A DNA stretch of 64,000 nt from the NCBI GenBank assembly GCA_964020155.1, contig OZ026549.1, forward strand, positions 3,428,633 through 3,492,632, in the 5' to 3' direction. How positions within the stretch are numbered: the first letter of the stretch is position 1; each line of letters opens with the position of its first letter. Below the pieces are notes generated by a model that was given only the letters and a program-made list of their open reading frames with translations, was not told the origin of the DNA and searched no databases. Of this stretch, positions 1 to 12,700 are shown piece by piece. The position numbers were made by a program, and so were the translations under genes. The DNA is from Chondrilla cf. caribensis. Its lineage: Eukaryota; Porifera; Demospongiae; Chondrillida; Chondrillidae.

Positions 1-110
1 TACGTCATCGTGTTACTATAAACAGACGAACGGGGTAATGTGCAGTAGTTATAAATAGGAACACACTTTGTCATTTTTCGTTTGTTCGAGACTTATCTTT
101 CACATCCAGC

Positions 111-947
111 ATGATGAACGACAGCAATACGGGTTGGTTTTCGTCTTAGATATCGACGGGTATTTCTAGCGGTAAACTATTTCATTACAATTGGTTTCTC
201 TTCTTCAGATATTTTCGATATTTTGCTGAGCCCTGGCCCTAGTCCGAAGTCTTTCGGAGCTACCCTTGATTCAATCAAATTTCAAACCCACGGAACGCGC
301 TCTCCCACTACATTGGAAGGTATACCGAAAAGGCCGAGATTTGAGGATAACTCGATTTCCCAATTTTCTCTGTGCCCAGAAGATTTGAGTATTGACCTTT
401 CCCTATCCTCTACTGATTCTTTCCCGCCCACGTCCCCTGAGAGTGGAGTGGATCTACAATACTCTCCTTCAAACAACGCCTTCTTCAGAACAAGCATGGA
501 GGGTATTCTATCCCATATTACCGATAATCTATCCCGACCGCCCCACATTCAAATATTGGAAGAACCGGAACAGGTTAGCCCCGAACATGTCGCCTTTGAA
601 CGGAATTGTTCATTCTTTCAACGAACAATCCTCTTACGTGCTTTTTCATGTTCCTTATGCATCAGAATTATCGCCCAAGATACGATTGCGAAGGACACAG
701 AGCTCCTATGAAGAGTCGACGTAACAAGTCATCGCATCCGTCTATCAAGGTACGCGTGTTCGTGTGAATTCGTGCCACGTACGTACTAGGTACACCCTGA
801 ATTCCGTGCATAATTTCTGCGTCATTGTTATTGTATTGTCAACGTTATCATTGGGGGGTTGTTGCAGTAATACATAGGTAGAGTAGAGTGGGACCACATC
901 GCCATTTCCTGTCTACTGCCATTTCCTGTCCTGTACTCAATATACGC

Positions 948-1009
<62 letters not shown>

Positions 1010-3307
1010 ATGCTAATCTTATACATTATTTATACTGATTTTAGATTGTAAATGCACCTGACCACACTACTGGTTTCGTGGAAGTCAGCTTGGTCCAGGT
1101 TGATAACACTCAAAGTTTCCCCTCGTGCAACCTATCGGGTGAGACTAAGAAAACTGTTGGTAGCTCCAGAGAACTCACTGTCAAGTTAGTGATTATTGTT
1201 ACAAAATGTTTTTAAGTTAATTTTACCACATTGGTTATGGTTTTTGGGGGTTTTAGGTTCAGTGATTTGCGAATTCAACGTGTGATCAACAATGACACCA
1301 ACAGGAAGGCTACCAAAGGAAAGTCCAATCAAGCGAGACTGATGTTTTGTGCCAACTTGGAAACAGTTAACGGACCCCTGAAATTGGAAACCTGTTCACA
1401 GCCAATCACGCTTGGTAAGACATTCTGTTTCTCCCTTCTTTTCTCAACTTTTTATGGTTTTCAGGAAATTGCAATTTTTACAAATGGCTCAATTGTTGAA
1501 TATTCACAACACCCAGTCTCCAACTTCCATATGGTTAGACAGTATCGAGAACCTTTTGCTGTCATAATTTGTATACAAAAGGTTTTTGCTGTTGTTTATC
1601 ACAGTGGATGAGGATGTCAAATTGTAAATGTATGTGACTGAAAGTTGTGATGTGTAGCATTGTACGTATTTGTTGTGCATATGTGTGGATGTTTATGGGA
1701 CTATGCATGCACAACTGTTACAAAACATGTCCATACAAGTATCATATTTTTGTGTGTAAATTTGTCATTCGGTGTCCTCCATACATAACTCTGAGAGTGT
1801 CATGTACCAACTATCTATATTTGTATGTTCTGACAGAACCTGCTCAAGGCCAAAGTACTCTTTCTGCGATTGTTCCTGCTCGTGGGAGTGCAAAAGGAGG
1901 AGATGAATTTGTCCTGCTCGGTCACAAATTCACTTCACCATGTAAGTGAACAACCTGCATTACATACACAGATTGTATGGAAATCCATACTTTGTGGCTA
2001 CTGAATAACTTGTACCTATTTCAAATTCAATATTAGGTGAAATCTGGTTTTCAGTGACAATCAGTGGTGAGTGGTATGGTATTGTGTTGTATACAGCTGT
2101 CACACTGCTTTGGTTTGTGGAATCCCCTTCATCCTTGCCGAGAAGTCCCTATTTCTCCCTTCAACTTTTTATCAACTTGGTTGGCCCCTTTCAGGCTGTT
2201 TATAGTTAATCAGGATATTCGGCTAGCGAAATCTTACATGTGTGTGAAGTAATTGTGTTTTGAGGTTCCTCAGAGCATTGAAAATGAAACTCGTGTTATC
2301 CTTATAGTTGTACTGGTAAATTTGTTATGGTGGGATATGTGTACATAATAGTAATTCCATTTTTACTAATGTAGGACAAGAATGGAAGGATTGTGCTGAA
2401 ATTTGCAAGGACAAATTTCCAGTCAGTGGTTTTTTTTCCCTGTAATACATATGTGTTTACTCCTTACTCATGTACAACTCGGGTTGTCACACTTGCAGCC
2501 AGCCAAGAATGCCATTCTGGCGAAAACTCCCAGGTTCTTTCAATGTGAATTGAAGAAGCCGGTGACTGTGGAGGTGTGTGTGATCAGCGGAAAAGACAAA
2601 TTGAAAAGTGAAAGTAATCTTCAGTACACCTATGTTCCAGCAGGTTTGTGCAAATGTACATATGTAAATGTTTGTGTGCATACTGTACATGCATTGATTT
2701 GAACATGCATTATCTTTGCATCATTGGAAATATACCTATGAACTCTTGAAGACAATATGGTTATACATGCATTTGAATAATATGTTGTTCCCTTATATAG
2801 ATGGCGGCATTGCTACTTCAGAGAGCCTTCTGCAGTGTGCTCTTCCACTCATAAGTGAAGGACAAAAACTGCTTGAACCACCGCCTACCTCCTTCAGTGT
2901 TCCCACGTCTTCCAATGGTGCATTTATCCAACCTAACATGCATAACTCTCCTCTGCCCGACAGTTGGCCTGAACCACTATCAACCAATGTAAGATATGGA
3001 TTGTGTAGTGTACCTAGTCGGGCCGTAGCTTGTATGGTCGTGCATTGGTATGAGATGTACAGTAGTACCTATGTACGTTTGTATGTCAATACTAACAGAC
3101 CTACTACTGTGTACAGCTCCTTTCACATGATGTTCATTCTCACTTTCCTCCTTGTAGAGTGTGCCAGTCCATGATTCGGAGAAATTCCCCTTTCCTCCAC
3201 CCCAGACAGTAGCGAACTGCCTGCCGCCATTGTCTTCCTCATCATCCATCCTACCTTGCTCCCCATTCTATTCTCAGAATGTCTATTCTCCCCAGCCTCA
3301 CTATTAA
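111..3307 (+). CDS. Rel-homology transcription factor, NF-kB/NFAT-like
   Basis: Spliced model of 471 aa. Exons are 111-132, 209-573, 666-749, 1045-1184, 1257-1414, 1837-1941, 2055-2066, 2375-2421, 2499-2643, 2801-2988 and 3158-3307; all junctions are GT-AG and keep phase. Residues 1-118 are Ser/Pro-rich with a basic nuclear-localisation patch (PKRPRF). The Rel domain opens with HIQILEEPEQ (about 120-129), followed by the DNA-contact loop RPRYDCEGHRAP (exon 3). Exon 5 holds a stretch typical of the end of RHD-N (KATKGKSNQARLMF). The IPT/TIG domain (about 257-360) runs from SAKGGDEFVLLG to PVTVEVCVISGK and QYTYVP, resembling NFAT/NFAT5 more than NF-kB. The Pro/Ser-rich tail ends in PQPHY. There are no ankyrin repeats. 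The family binds kB or NFAT-type DNA sites in the nucleus. The start was chosen because ATG ATG at 111 splices in frame; that first exon is the least certain part. Confidence 0.8.
949..1008. repeat. (TG)n microsatellite in intron 3 of the Rel gene
   Basis: About 29 uninterrupted TG units lie in the intron between exons 666-749 and 1045-1184. Confidence 0.95.
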
Positions 3308-4106
3308 ATGTATTTCTTGAAACTCCCAATTCATTGGGTTTCCAATGTAGATGTAGATGGCACGTATCATCATGTTCAGTAATTTTTCTTATGACTTGTC
3401 ATATCAAGTCTTTTGTCAGTTTTATCAACTGTGTGTTTGTCCTTAGCCCATATCTGGGTGCACATTGTCCTTTTCATTCACAAGAATGAATGTTTTGACT
3501 CATTTTGAGTCATTTGTTCTGTCAGTCACTAACAATGACTGTTGTGTGTTTTGTGAACACAGATTTTTTGTGTATTGTAACACTGGTTTGTTTTGCATCA
3601 CATGCATTCTTGTTTATCTGCTGGGGAGCTACGAAGTTTATCAATATCATTATGACACTCTTACTATAATAACTATGAACTGTTTTTGTTACTTTATACT
3701 AATTGCAGTTATACTATTTGTACTTTAGCATGTTAATCTTGAAGCCTTGTTAACATTTAATGTGCTATTTTTGTATTTGAGCATAAGCAATGATAATAAT
3801 ATAATTTAATACTATTAAATATAAGCTTTGAACATCCAGAGTATAATAGTATGTATACATTTTCCAATCAGGAAGCATTCTTATGTAATAAATGTATGAT
3901 TGCAATAAATTGTTCTTGGTGAAATCTGAATAAATAAAGATGATTGGACTGTATAATATAATATAGGAGTTGAAAGTAAAATGATTCCAAGGTGCATATA
4001 TACTGTAAGTACATACGTATACGTACATAATCATACTGCATATGTACTGTGTCCAATAATAATATAGGTACATAATATGCTGTGTATGTGGGATATAATA
4101 ATACAG
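3308..4106. other. 3' flank of the Rel gene
   Basis: AT-rich sequence without convincing coding potential. Several AATAAA-type signals near 3887-3935 could end the Rel transcript. I see nothing else. Confidence 0.5.
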
Positions 4107-4225
4107 TCCTGTATAGGATGAGCAGTGGTCCTGTACATGTTAGGGTGATCCTGTACATGGTGAGTAGTGTTCCTGTACATGTTATAGGGTGGTCCTGTAC
4201 AATTTGAAGCTTGGTGATCCTGTAC
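4107..4225. repeat. degenerate tandem repeat (TCCTGTACATG-type unit)
   Basis: Five or more imperfect copies of a roughly 22-27 bp unit built on GTCCTGTACATG followed by a GGTGA/GAGTAG spacer. The flanking 4226-4870 stretch is AT-rich with no recognisable gene. Confidence 0.6.
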
Positions 4226-4874
4226 GGTGCAAGATGTATATGCCTGTTGACCACATTTAGTTTAAAAACTAGGCCCTCCTTGCCATTATGATGTCATTCT
4301 CTGGTTTCAAAATGCTTTGTGGCAAAAGGTTTGATCATTTTGAATTCGATAGAATCTTTTCAATACGGCAAGCTAGGGTAGATGTTGCACTTTTCAATCA
4401 TTTTAGAAATATAGTAAGGGTAAATGTACAGTGTGTACTGTATGTAGGTACATCTGGAATGTTTAGAATGTTTGATGAAGACCATGTGTGGTAGGCATCA
4501 CTGTCATTGGTTGTTAATTTTAACAGCTTTTGCATGATCAACTTTGTGATAATGTGAATTAACTCTGATACAGAAGCATTCCCCTGATGTGTGAGGCATT
4601 TTGATCTGGATATTATATATTAAAAACAAATTCAATGGATCATATGTTTGTGACAGTGCCCATTAATTATCATTATCATAATTGTACCCAGTCCTAATTG
4701 ACTGTGAATTAGTGGCTGTATTACAGCAACACTTCTATGAGTACACCATGGATACTCAATGAGCAACTTTATGTGGGAGAACATGCCCTCCCTTCATCTG
4801 TGCCATTCAGTTATTATGTATGTACATAGATTCCAGTATTCTCCAATTTATGGTCTTTCATAGGTTAATTAATA

Positions 4875-5075
4875 CAGGTGTCACTCCACAGACACTTTAC
4901 AAGGTGTACGTAGTTGCCACTCCACAGAGATACTTGCCACCCCACCCACACTAGCTATATTAGGGGTAGTTATCACCCCACCCCCACTGTATGGGGGTAG
5001 TTGCCACCCTCCCCCATTAAAAGATGGGAAGCTAACAGCCCACCTTACTGTATGTGGGAGGGTACCACACCAACC
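4875..5075. repeat. degenerate GTAGTTGCCACCCC-type tandem repeat
   Basis: Imperfect copies of a unit with TAGTTGCCAC followed by a C-rich CCACCC run and a short TA spacer recur about every 30-45 bp. Only the pattern is seen. Confidence 0.55.
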
Positions 5076-5199
5076 CCTACTCCTATATAAAATCCTATTA
5101 TCCACGTACATACGTACATCTACATGTACATATGTTCTGTTCTGTATGTGTATATATTTAATGATCATGCACATCTCAGCATCTTCGCTTTTTGTTCAG

Positions 5200-5402
5200 T
5201 GATCTTGAAGGGCTTAAGGCCCACTACATCATGTAAAAGTGCTTATGGTGAGACTGGTAAGAGGGAGAAGGGATTCATGAAGCTCGATGTTGAGCAGATA
5301 GTTCTGAACAAGTGGAGAACCTCGACAGACCTAAAGCGAGAACTAGAGAAGAGACAGGAAATTGAAGAGGAAGTTGAACGAAGGAGAAAAGGTCTATATT
5401 AA
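5200..5402 (+). CDS. possible exon of an unrecognised charged protein
   Basis: An AG acceptor after a T-rich tract (5188-5199) opens a frame rich in Lys/Glu/Arg; the end (LKRELEKRQEIEEEVERRR) is probably helical or coiled-coil. A TAA at 5400 stops it, yet the same frame continues open for a further 35 codons to about 5512 (from GVATKKS). No family recognised. It could be a terminal exon, a broken gene, or chance. Confidence 0.2.
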
Positions 5403-6015
5403 CTAGGGGTCGCAACGAAAAAATCGATGTCATCGGATCTTGATGAAAATTACAAGATATATGCAACGCAAGTCAGAGAATCTAATGGTGATCTTCGTTT
5501 ATTGATAGATTAATGTTCGCGAAAGTTACACGCGATTAACCTCGTATTTCGTACAGCGGCGCGATTAAATTTATACTCATGAATTTGAATCAAACTGGAA
5601 TTCGCCCTCAATTCACAAGTAATATACTGGATACATTTACTAAGGAAATGTGCAGACAAGTGGAAGGAAAATAAGAAACTGACGGAGCTACGCTGGCATA
5701 TGTTCGACGGTGTAATCAAATTTGGTTACATTTTGTGCCATTACAAGATGGAAATGAAAGCAAAACAAACCCTCACGCTATCAAAGGTTGACCGACATCT
5801 GAGCTACCCATGACTGAAAAATGGTGAGGCTTACACTTAACTGTGCAAGTTATCAATATTAGCATTTGGGAATTCACACAAAATCTGTGCCTTCACACAG
5901 AGTGGAGAATGTGTTTGAGAAATATGAACAGTCAATCCATAAATGAGGTATCCTCATGCATGGACTAGCAATAATTATTGATGACAATGGCTTCCTTTTG
6001 TAGTCAAGTCGAAGT
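5403..6015. other. no recognisable gene
   Basis: After the short open continuation described for the preceding exon, the sequence up to the minisatellite shows no coding or structural feature I can support. Confidence 0.4.
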
Positions 6016-6019
6016 GTGG

Positions 6020-6755
6020 TGATCACAACATTCACAGTGTTCACAACGTACGTTCACAACGTTCACGACGTTCACAGTGTTCACAACGTTCACGACGTTC
6101 ACAGTGTTCACAACGTTCACGACGTTCACAGTGTTCACAACGTTCACAACGTTCACACTGTTCACAACGTTCACAACGTTCACAACGTTCACAACGTTCA
6201 CAGTGTTCACAACGTTCACAATGTTCACAACGTTCACAGCGCTCACGACGTTCACAACGTTCACAGTGTTCACAACGTTCGCGACATTCACAGTGTTCAC
6301 GACGTTCACAACGTTCACAACGTTCACGACGTTCACAGCGTTCACGACCTTCACAACGTTCGCAACGTTCACAGTGTTCACAAAGTTCGCGACGTTCACA
6401 GTGTTCACGACGTTCACAACGTTCACAACGTTCACAGTGTTCACGACGTTCACAACGTTCAGTGTTCACAACGTTCGCAATGTTCACAATGTTCAGTGTT
6501 CACAACGTTAACAGTGTTCACAACGTTCAAAACGTTCACAATGTTCACAACGTTCATAGTGTTCACAATGTTCACAACGTCACAGTGTTCACAACGTTCA
6601 CAGTGTTCATGACGTTCACAACATTCACAGTGTTCACAACGTTCACAACGTTCACAACGTTCACAACATTCACAACTTTCACAGTGTTCACAACGTTCAC
6701 AACATTCACAGTGTTCACGACGTTCACAACGTTCACGACGTTCACAACTTCTCAA
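6020..6755. repeat. 9-bp minisatellite (GTTCACAAC family)
   Basis: About 80 copies of a 9-bp unit. The main variants are GTTCACAAC, GTTCACGAC and GTTCACAGT, so the palindrome AACGTT recurs. Because the period is a multiple of three and the units contain no stop, long reading frames appear on both strands in several frames (for example Val-His-Asn/Ser and Thr-Phe-Thr repeats). I do not treat these as genes. Confidence 0.95.
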
Positions 6756-6848
6756 AGTCTAGCTAGCTGTGGAGACTGTGTACATGCAACCATTCACTAT
6801 TATATGTACATGGAATGATTTCATGTGCACATGTTGAAAAATCCTATT

Positions 6849-7600
6849 AAAGGACAGCACCTGTATATTATGTGGCAAGAACATGAGAAATACTATAACC
6901 TCAGATGCTAAACTACGTACATATTATATAGCTGATGCTGTAACAGAACAGTTACTGTTGCAGCTGGTATATATGTACAAAGGGACAGAAGTGCACAACT
7001 TAGAGATATATTCTTGATAGGAATGTTTACCTTCTGAAGCTGAACACACTGCAGCTCCTCTGCCAATGTCTTCGGTTGAGGAGCAGAAGTTGTACCTTCC
7101 ACCAGTACATCTTGGGGAGACTGTTGGAGAGGGACAGATTTCACCAGTGGAGGTGGTGGAAGGAGGGGGTGGGTATGCATCCTTGACATCTGATTGGTCC
7201 ACAATGAACTGTTACATTGACATGACCTCAGACAGTCCACTACTTCCAGAATACCCAGAGCTCATTGAGTGAGTACCTGTGAAGGACGGCACCTTTATGT
7301 GGCAAGAACATGGGAAATACGTACTATAACCTCAGATGCTAAACTATAATAATATAGCTGATGCTGCAACAGGAGAACAGTTACTGTTGCAGCTGGTATA
7401 TACGTACAAAGGAGGGACAAAATTGCACAACTTAGAGATATATTCTTGATAGGAATGTTTACTTTCTGAAGCTGAAAACTCTGTAGCTCCTCTGCCAATG
7501 TCTTCAGTTGAGGAGCAGAAGTTGTACCTTCCACCAGTACATCTTGATGGGACTGTTGGAGAGGGACAGATTTCACCAGTGGAGGTGGCAGAGCAGGTGG
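6849..7600. repeat. tandemly duplicated ~325-bp block
   Basis: The block starting near 6849 (ending about 7175) is repeated from about 7279 to 7600 with scattered substitutions and short indels. The duplicated part contains segments that read openly on both strands. The copies diverge at the outer ends, so each has its own continuation. Confidence 0.8.
7021..7272 (+). CDS. candidate C-terminal exon, unknown protein
   Basis: An acceptor-like ATAG at 7017-7020 opens an 84-codon frame to a TGA. It contains tyrosines in short acidic settings (GYASL, CYIDM, PEYPELIE at the end) that look like a cytoplasmic tail. The downstream duplicate keeps the frame for about 50 codons and then differs. Differences between copies are mostly non-synonymous, so selection is not shown. 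The opposite strand is also open. Unrecognised. Confidence 0.25.
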   Translation, partial: ECLPSEAEHTAAPLPMSSVEEQKLYLPPVHLGETVGEGQISPVEVVEGGGGYASLTSDWSTMNCYIDMTSDSPLLPEYPELIE

Positions 7601-7819
7601 TGGGCATGCACTCTTCTTTGGAAGAAGGGATTGGCTGGTGTTTGCCTGATTTTCAGGTCGATCCCTTCTTGAATTGAAAAAACTATCTAGAACCTGAAAA
7701 ATATGCAAAATGAACATCTAAGTCATGCTTCAATCATAACTGTCGAATCAATTATGTATACTACATTGAATTATCCAAGAACTCACCAGGCAAATTGCGA
7801 GCAAGGTGGTCAGTAGCAT
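7463..7819 (-). CDS. candidate short secreted, proline-rich protein (5' part)
   Basis: Exon 7787-7819 encodes MLLTTLLAICL, a signal-peptide-like start. It is followed by a GTGAGT donor and spliced in phase to 7463-7693 (acceptor TTTTCAG), giving VLDSFFNSRRD and then a proline-rich stretch (CPPPALPPPLV). A GTAAAC donor follows AEELQSFQLQK. The duplicate at about 7023-7175 would encode a similar exon. No family recognised, the 3' end is not found, and the plus strand is also open here. Confidence 0.3.
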
Positions 7820-9757
7820 GACTTTAGAGATCTGGATACTTTACGTGACTGAATATCGCCAAACAGACACACAGGAAAGGTTTAAGCCTGCTGTAAACAA
7901 TCTCTTTTATGAGGCCAATTGCATCTTTTCCTCCATCTCGACCTGTAAAGTTAAAGAAGAGAGTGTCCCTCCTTGTATCGGACCAATAGACTATCAGTAT
8001 CGAGCGTCCCTCCGGGACCAATAGACTGTCAGTAACTAGCGTCCCTTCATCTATGCTGGGACCAGTATGGACTAGAAGTGGAGTTGACATGAAATTGTCA
8101 GGCTTCGTTAGACTAGCCGTATATACACATAAAGTATGTTCATGCATGCATGTAAGGGACACAGTAGACACAATGGATATTTGGAGAGAATACTTCTGAA
8201 AAGCAGTGGTTGAATTCCACTCTTCTACCCATTGGTACCGTAGCTTCCCTTATATGTTCATTTTACAGTTGCTTGCTCAGATCAGGTTGAAGTTAGCCCA
8301 TTACTGTACATGTCGCTGTACTCTCTAGCTGGTTGACGTGGACCAGTGCTATACAGTTTGGTAATGTACACATACATATGCACCCACTTCTCTGCTATAC
8401 CCAGGGTTTAGTGCTATTATTGCACATTTCAGTGAAGAGTTCATACAAACGAAATCAAAGGGAAGTCAACTAGATGTGTACAACTGTCTTTATTGTTTGT
8501 ATCGTGTACTCTGTGTACATGCTTTAATGCATATACGTACATACATAATAATATCTATGGGCTACTCTTACGGAGCCTAACACTTCCATATCAACTTGAC
8601 AATACAATACAATATTATATGTAATGTACACATGTGTAATTATATGCGTGTGTTCCTTCTCTTTAAGGCATAATATGGTGGACATGACACAAGGAAGTCA
8701 ATCTTAAGGGGATCAGCAACAGTAGTGGGTTACTCCATTGTGAGGTATGCACATGGATGGTACCACCAGGGTGGTGCTATTGTGTGTTTTGTTAGCTGTT
8801 AGGTGAGGTCGAGTCAGCTTATTTTAACCTTGAAAGCATTCAGCCCAGTAAGCTATTGTCAAAGTACCCACCTACGTATGTATGTATGTACATAATACAT
8901 ACATGGTTGTGGAAGTGGATATTCGTATATTTGACATCGCATTTGTATGATTCATAGTTATGCATGTATCCTAGCTGATAATTCACTCTTGTCACTTTTG
9001 TATTATTCAAGGCTTGTCAGTACATGTGGTGTTCACAGTGAACCATGATAGGTGTGTGCAATAGTGGCCATAATGCCATCATCATTCTCTATTTTTACTA
9101 TGATCGTGATAGTGATAACTTATACTAATTTACAGATGTATACGGTTATGCATGCCCTTCAAATATACGTATGTACGTATATAGAATATATGTATTTACC
9201 AACATACTAATCCACATATTTACCTATGTATGTACATGTCATATATTGCAGTGCTTATTAATGTACTAGCTCCATCATGTACATAATATGTATAATATGT
9301 GTCATCTGTAGAGGATAACTAGAAAGTACGTACAGAAATGGTCATGAGAAGTTCAGTGTGGTGGATTCTTAATTCTGAAGTGAATTGAACAAGTATATTC
9401 TTTCTCAGCATAATCATATTTACTAATATAGCCACATTATCAACTGGCTGCCAAACAATATATTATATATGCTATGATTTTTATTTATACATAATATATA
9501 ACATTGTATGTACTGAATGGAGCAACCATACATGTTATTGAGTAATTTTACATAGTTTTAATTATCTACTGTATGTTATACTTTTCTATTACTTAAATGG
9601 CTTATAATAACTGTTAATTATTTTAATTATGCAAAGGGATAAGATAAATTATTGTTTTACTGAAATTCTTTGATATTACATGTATACATATTCAGTTCAG
9701 AGAGGTTAACTATATAATTACATTAAAATCAAATGCAATAATGCAGTTTCTGTTCGA
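7820..9757. other. no firm gene; short direct repeat near 7979-8046
   Basis: Two about 34-bp direct copies (GGACCAATAGACTRTCAGTA...) lie near 7979-8046 inside a minus-strand open stretch (about 7938-8070) flanked by splice-like signals. The rest (8200-9757) is AT-rich with TACGTA-type simple repeats, and I see no gene. Confidence 0.4.
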
Positions 9758-12700
9758 TCACTTATTGCCCAATTCTGATTTCCATTTCAAAGCATTTTCG
9801 AAACCATTACGGCCACTTCTGTAGTCTTGGATAGCCTCTAAAATCTCCTCCTGAGTGTTCATCACAAATGGTCCTGTAAACACAATAAGACAACACCATA
9901 ATCAAAGCAAATCTACAGGGATGGTCCACATTTACTACTAAAATAAATCTATTGTGTACAATGAAAAAGGGATAAATACGTTACAAAGTTTGTCATTAGC
10001 TATAAACACCCATACATACACTGATCGAGGCATACTGTAGCTGAGAATTTGCTCATTCTATTATACACATTTCAAATACTGCAGTCTGAATGGTTATACT
10101 ATAATAGAATAATTATGATGTACGTACAGTATGGTTGGCCAGTTTGTCAAAAGAAATATTGTGCATACATAGTTTTTTACAGAGTATGTATGTAAGTACG
10201 TACGTATGTCATAGACAGCAATTTTGTTTTGCTCAGCCCACTTGAGTTTCTAACTAACATCACATTCTACAATGAGTGGGAATTTAAAGGCTGTCTATTG
10301 GAGGAGGGTTATGAAGATTCAACTGTAAACCCTAATGGTTCAAAATGTGCTCAGGTCATCACCTCATTCCTATATGTAAGTATGTACAGTATGTCTATGA
10401 CATGTTAAGTGCTTTCGGTCCTATACTTACATACGAACATGTAATCAAATGGGTCTTACCGTGCTGGACTATCGGCTCATTTATTGGCTCTCCAGCTATG
10501 AGGACAAAGTGTAAAATGTCATCACCCTACGATAATGAAAGGAGAAACCAATTCAGCCTACAGATGTACACTGACTACATGTATCCTGACTGGTGGAAAC
10601 ATCATAGAGACTGACAGGGAGATCCTTCTTAAAGACAACTTAGTACTTAATTGTCAACAATCACATCAAATGACTACATTGCAACTTACAATGTTTTCAA
10701 ACTCAACGTGATCTCCATCGCCAAGAACCAATGTATGATGTGCATTGCTGGTAGTAGCATTTTCTGCTGGTCCAAACTTTCCTTCTCCTAAAAGTATGTA
10801 GATAAAAGCTGTCCAATTTCTACGCACGGGCTGAGAGAACTTGGCTCCACTTTCCAATTTGAAATCCAAGTATGTTGTCGGGGTTCGAGTCCTAACAGGG
10901 GACTGTGTAGGGTAGAAGGTTAAGCTGCATGTTAGGAGCAATGGTATTGATTTTGCAACATTCAAGTGTGGCAATTGCAAATGGTTTCTCACCTTTTTCC
11001 CAAGAGATTCTCCTGCAATAACTACAACACTCACACCATTTTCACTTGCTTTGGGGATGTCTTTGTTGAGTAATTCTTGGTATTCTGGAGCAACCATCTT
11101 AGTGAAGAAGAAAGCGAGTATTGTCAGCTCGTGATTGCTTTAAATGGGAAAGCCGACAATTTATATATTATTATGTTGAAATCTCAGGAGTTATTTTCAA
11201 ATACATAATATAGTGGAAGCTGTATAAAAGAGCACCTCAACGTACGTACGTACGTACATAGAAAACCTCTCCTTAGTAACTACTTGAACTATCCTATAAA
11301 TACAGTAGTCTTGCATGCAATAATATGCATCTGGTCCGCCTGTCTACAGAGATCATATTTACTAGATCCACTGGGCAGTCTTTATAGGAAGGTTTCACCA
11401 CATGTTCAAAAACTAACATGAAAGACTAGCATTCAGTTGTGGGTTTGGATTACCTTGTCAGTAGACTTGAGATTCACCCACAGCTGTAGACCAACATTTT
11501 CACCACTGTCACTTCCAGGCATTTCCGAATGCACAACACCCCGACCAGCTGTCATCCACTGATGGAGAAATATATAGAACATTACATCACTTAATTAATG
11601 AGCCGATGTGTATATGTATATGTACACAGTAAGTATACATAGCAAACTGCTGCAAACAACATCACAGTTAGTATACATAAACTATAAAATACAGGATATC
11701 TATTACAGTACTGTACAATGTGTGCACTGGAGATAAGCCCACCTGTAAATCGCCAGCTTTTATTGTACCCTTATGACCACAAAAGTCTTCATGACAAGTA
11801 GATCCCTTTAGCATATAAGTCACCTACACAGGACATGGTATGATTCAGTATACACCTATGTACTATACATATTCGTAGCATAGTTAGAAAGAAAATCAAA
11901 AGGAAAAGTATGTTCACATCTGTAAATCTTTCAGAGTGAATTTATACAGTTATATATATATCCGCGTTACATGATAGTTGCAGCCTGTCCAGGTGTGCAA
12001 CAGCAGGAAAGTGATAATTAATTACCTTGGGCTTCGCCCTGGTAATCAATTATTACTTCATCACGTTAGTACATCTACATATATAGGCTACAACTAATCC
12101 ACGCATCCTACTGTATAATATTATGCATTACCTAACAGGACATGTACTTTCCAGAATATGTACACATTTTTGAGAAACACATCATATCAAACCATGTTTA
12201 CAGTATGAATAGAAATGGATTCTGAAAATGGTTGGGACATGTGCTGCAAATACACTCATGAATGGTCCAATAACAAATGTCTCACGTGTTACGTTGACAT
12301 CGGTAAACTATGCATACATACAATACACATAATTGTGTAGGTTATACATAAATATGTAAAGTGCATATCATTAACTACAATAGGGTAGCGTACAACATGA
12401 ACATACAGAATGTGTACAACTCATTCCAAACAAGTAATTCGAGTTCAAAAACTTGTGGGGCTGCCACCCCCACACTCGAATTACTTGGAGGTCTTTCTTA
12501 GGTTCGGAAGAACCTTCGCAGAAGTTATTACGCTCAGCGAAGCTTCAGCGCACAAATTCTAGCTCAATTTCTAATTGTCGGCGTTCGAAATCGGCCGTCT
12601 TTATTTCGCGCAATATAAATTTATTGTTGCGGTCACACGTAGGAACACATATTATATATATATAATATATATCTATATATCTATCGGACGAGTGTTACAT

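Noticed and set aside
6004..6818. Long reading frames in several frames through the TTCACAACG array
   Set aside because: The unit length is a multiple of three without stops, so open frames arise automatically; no splice signals or start context.
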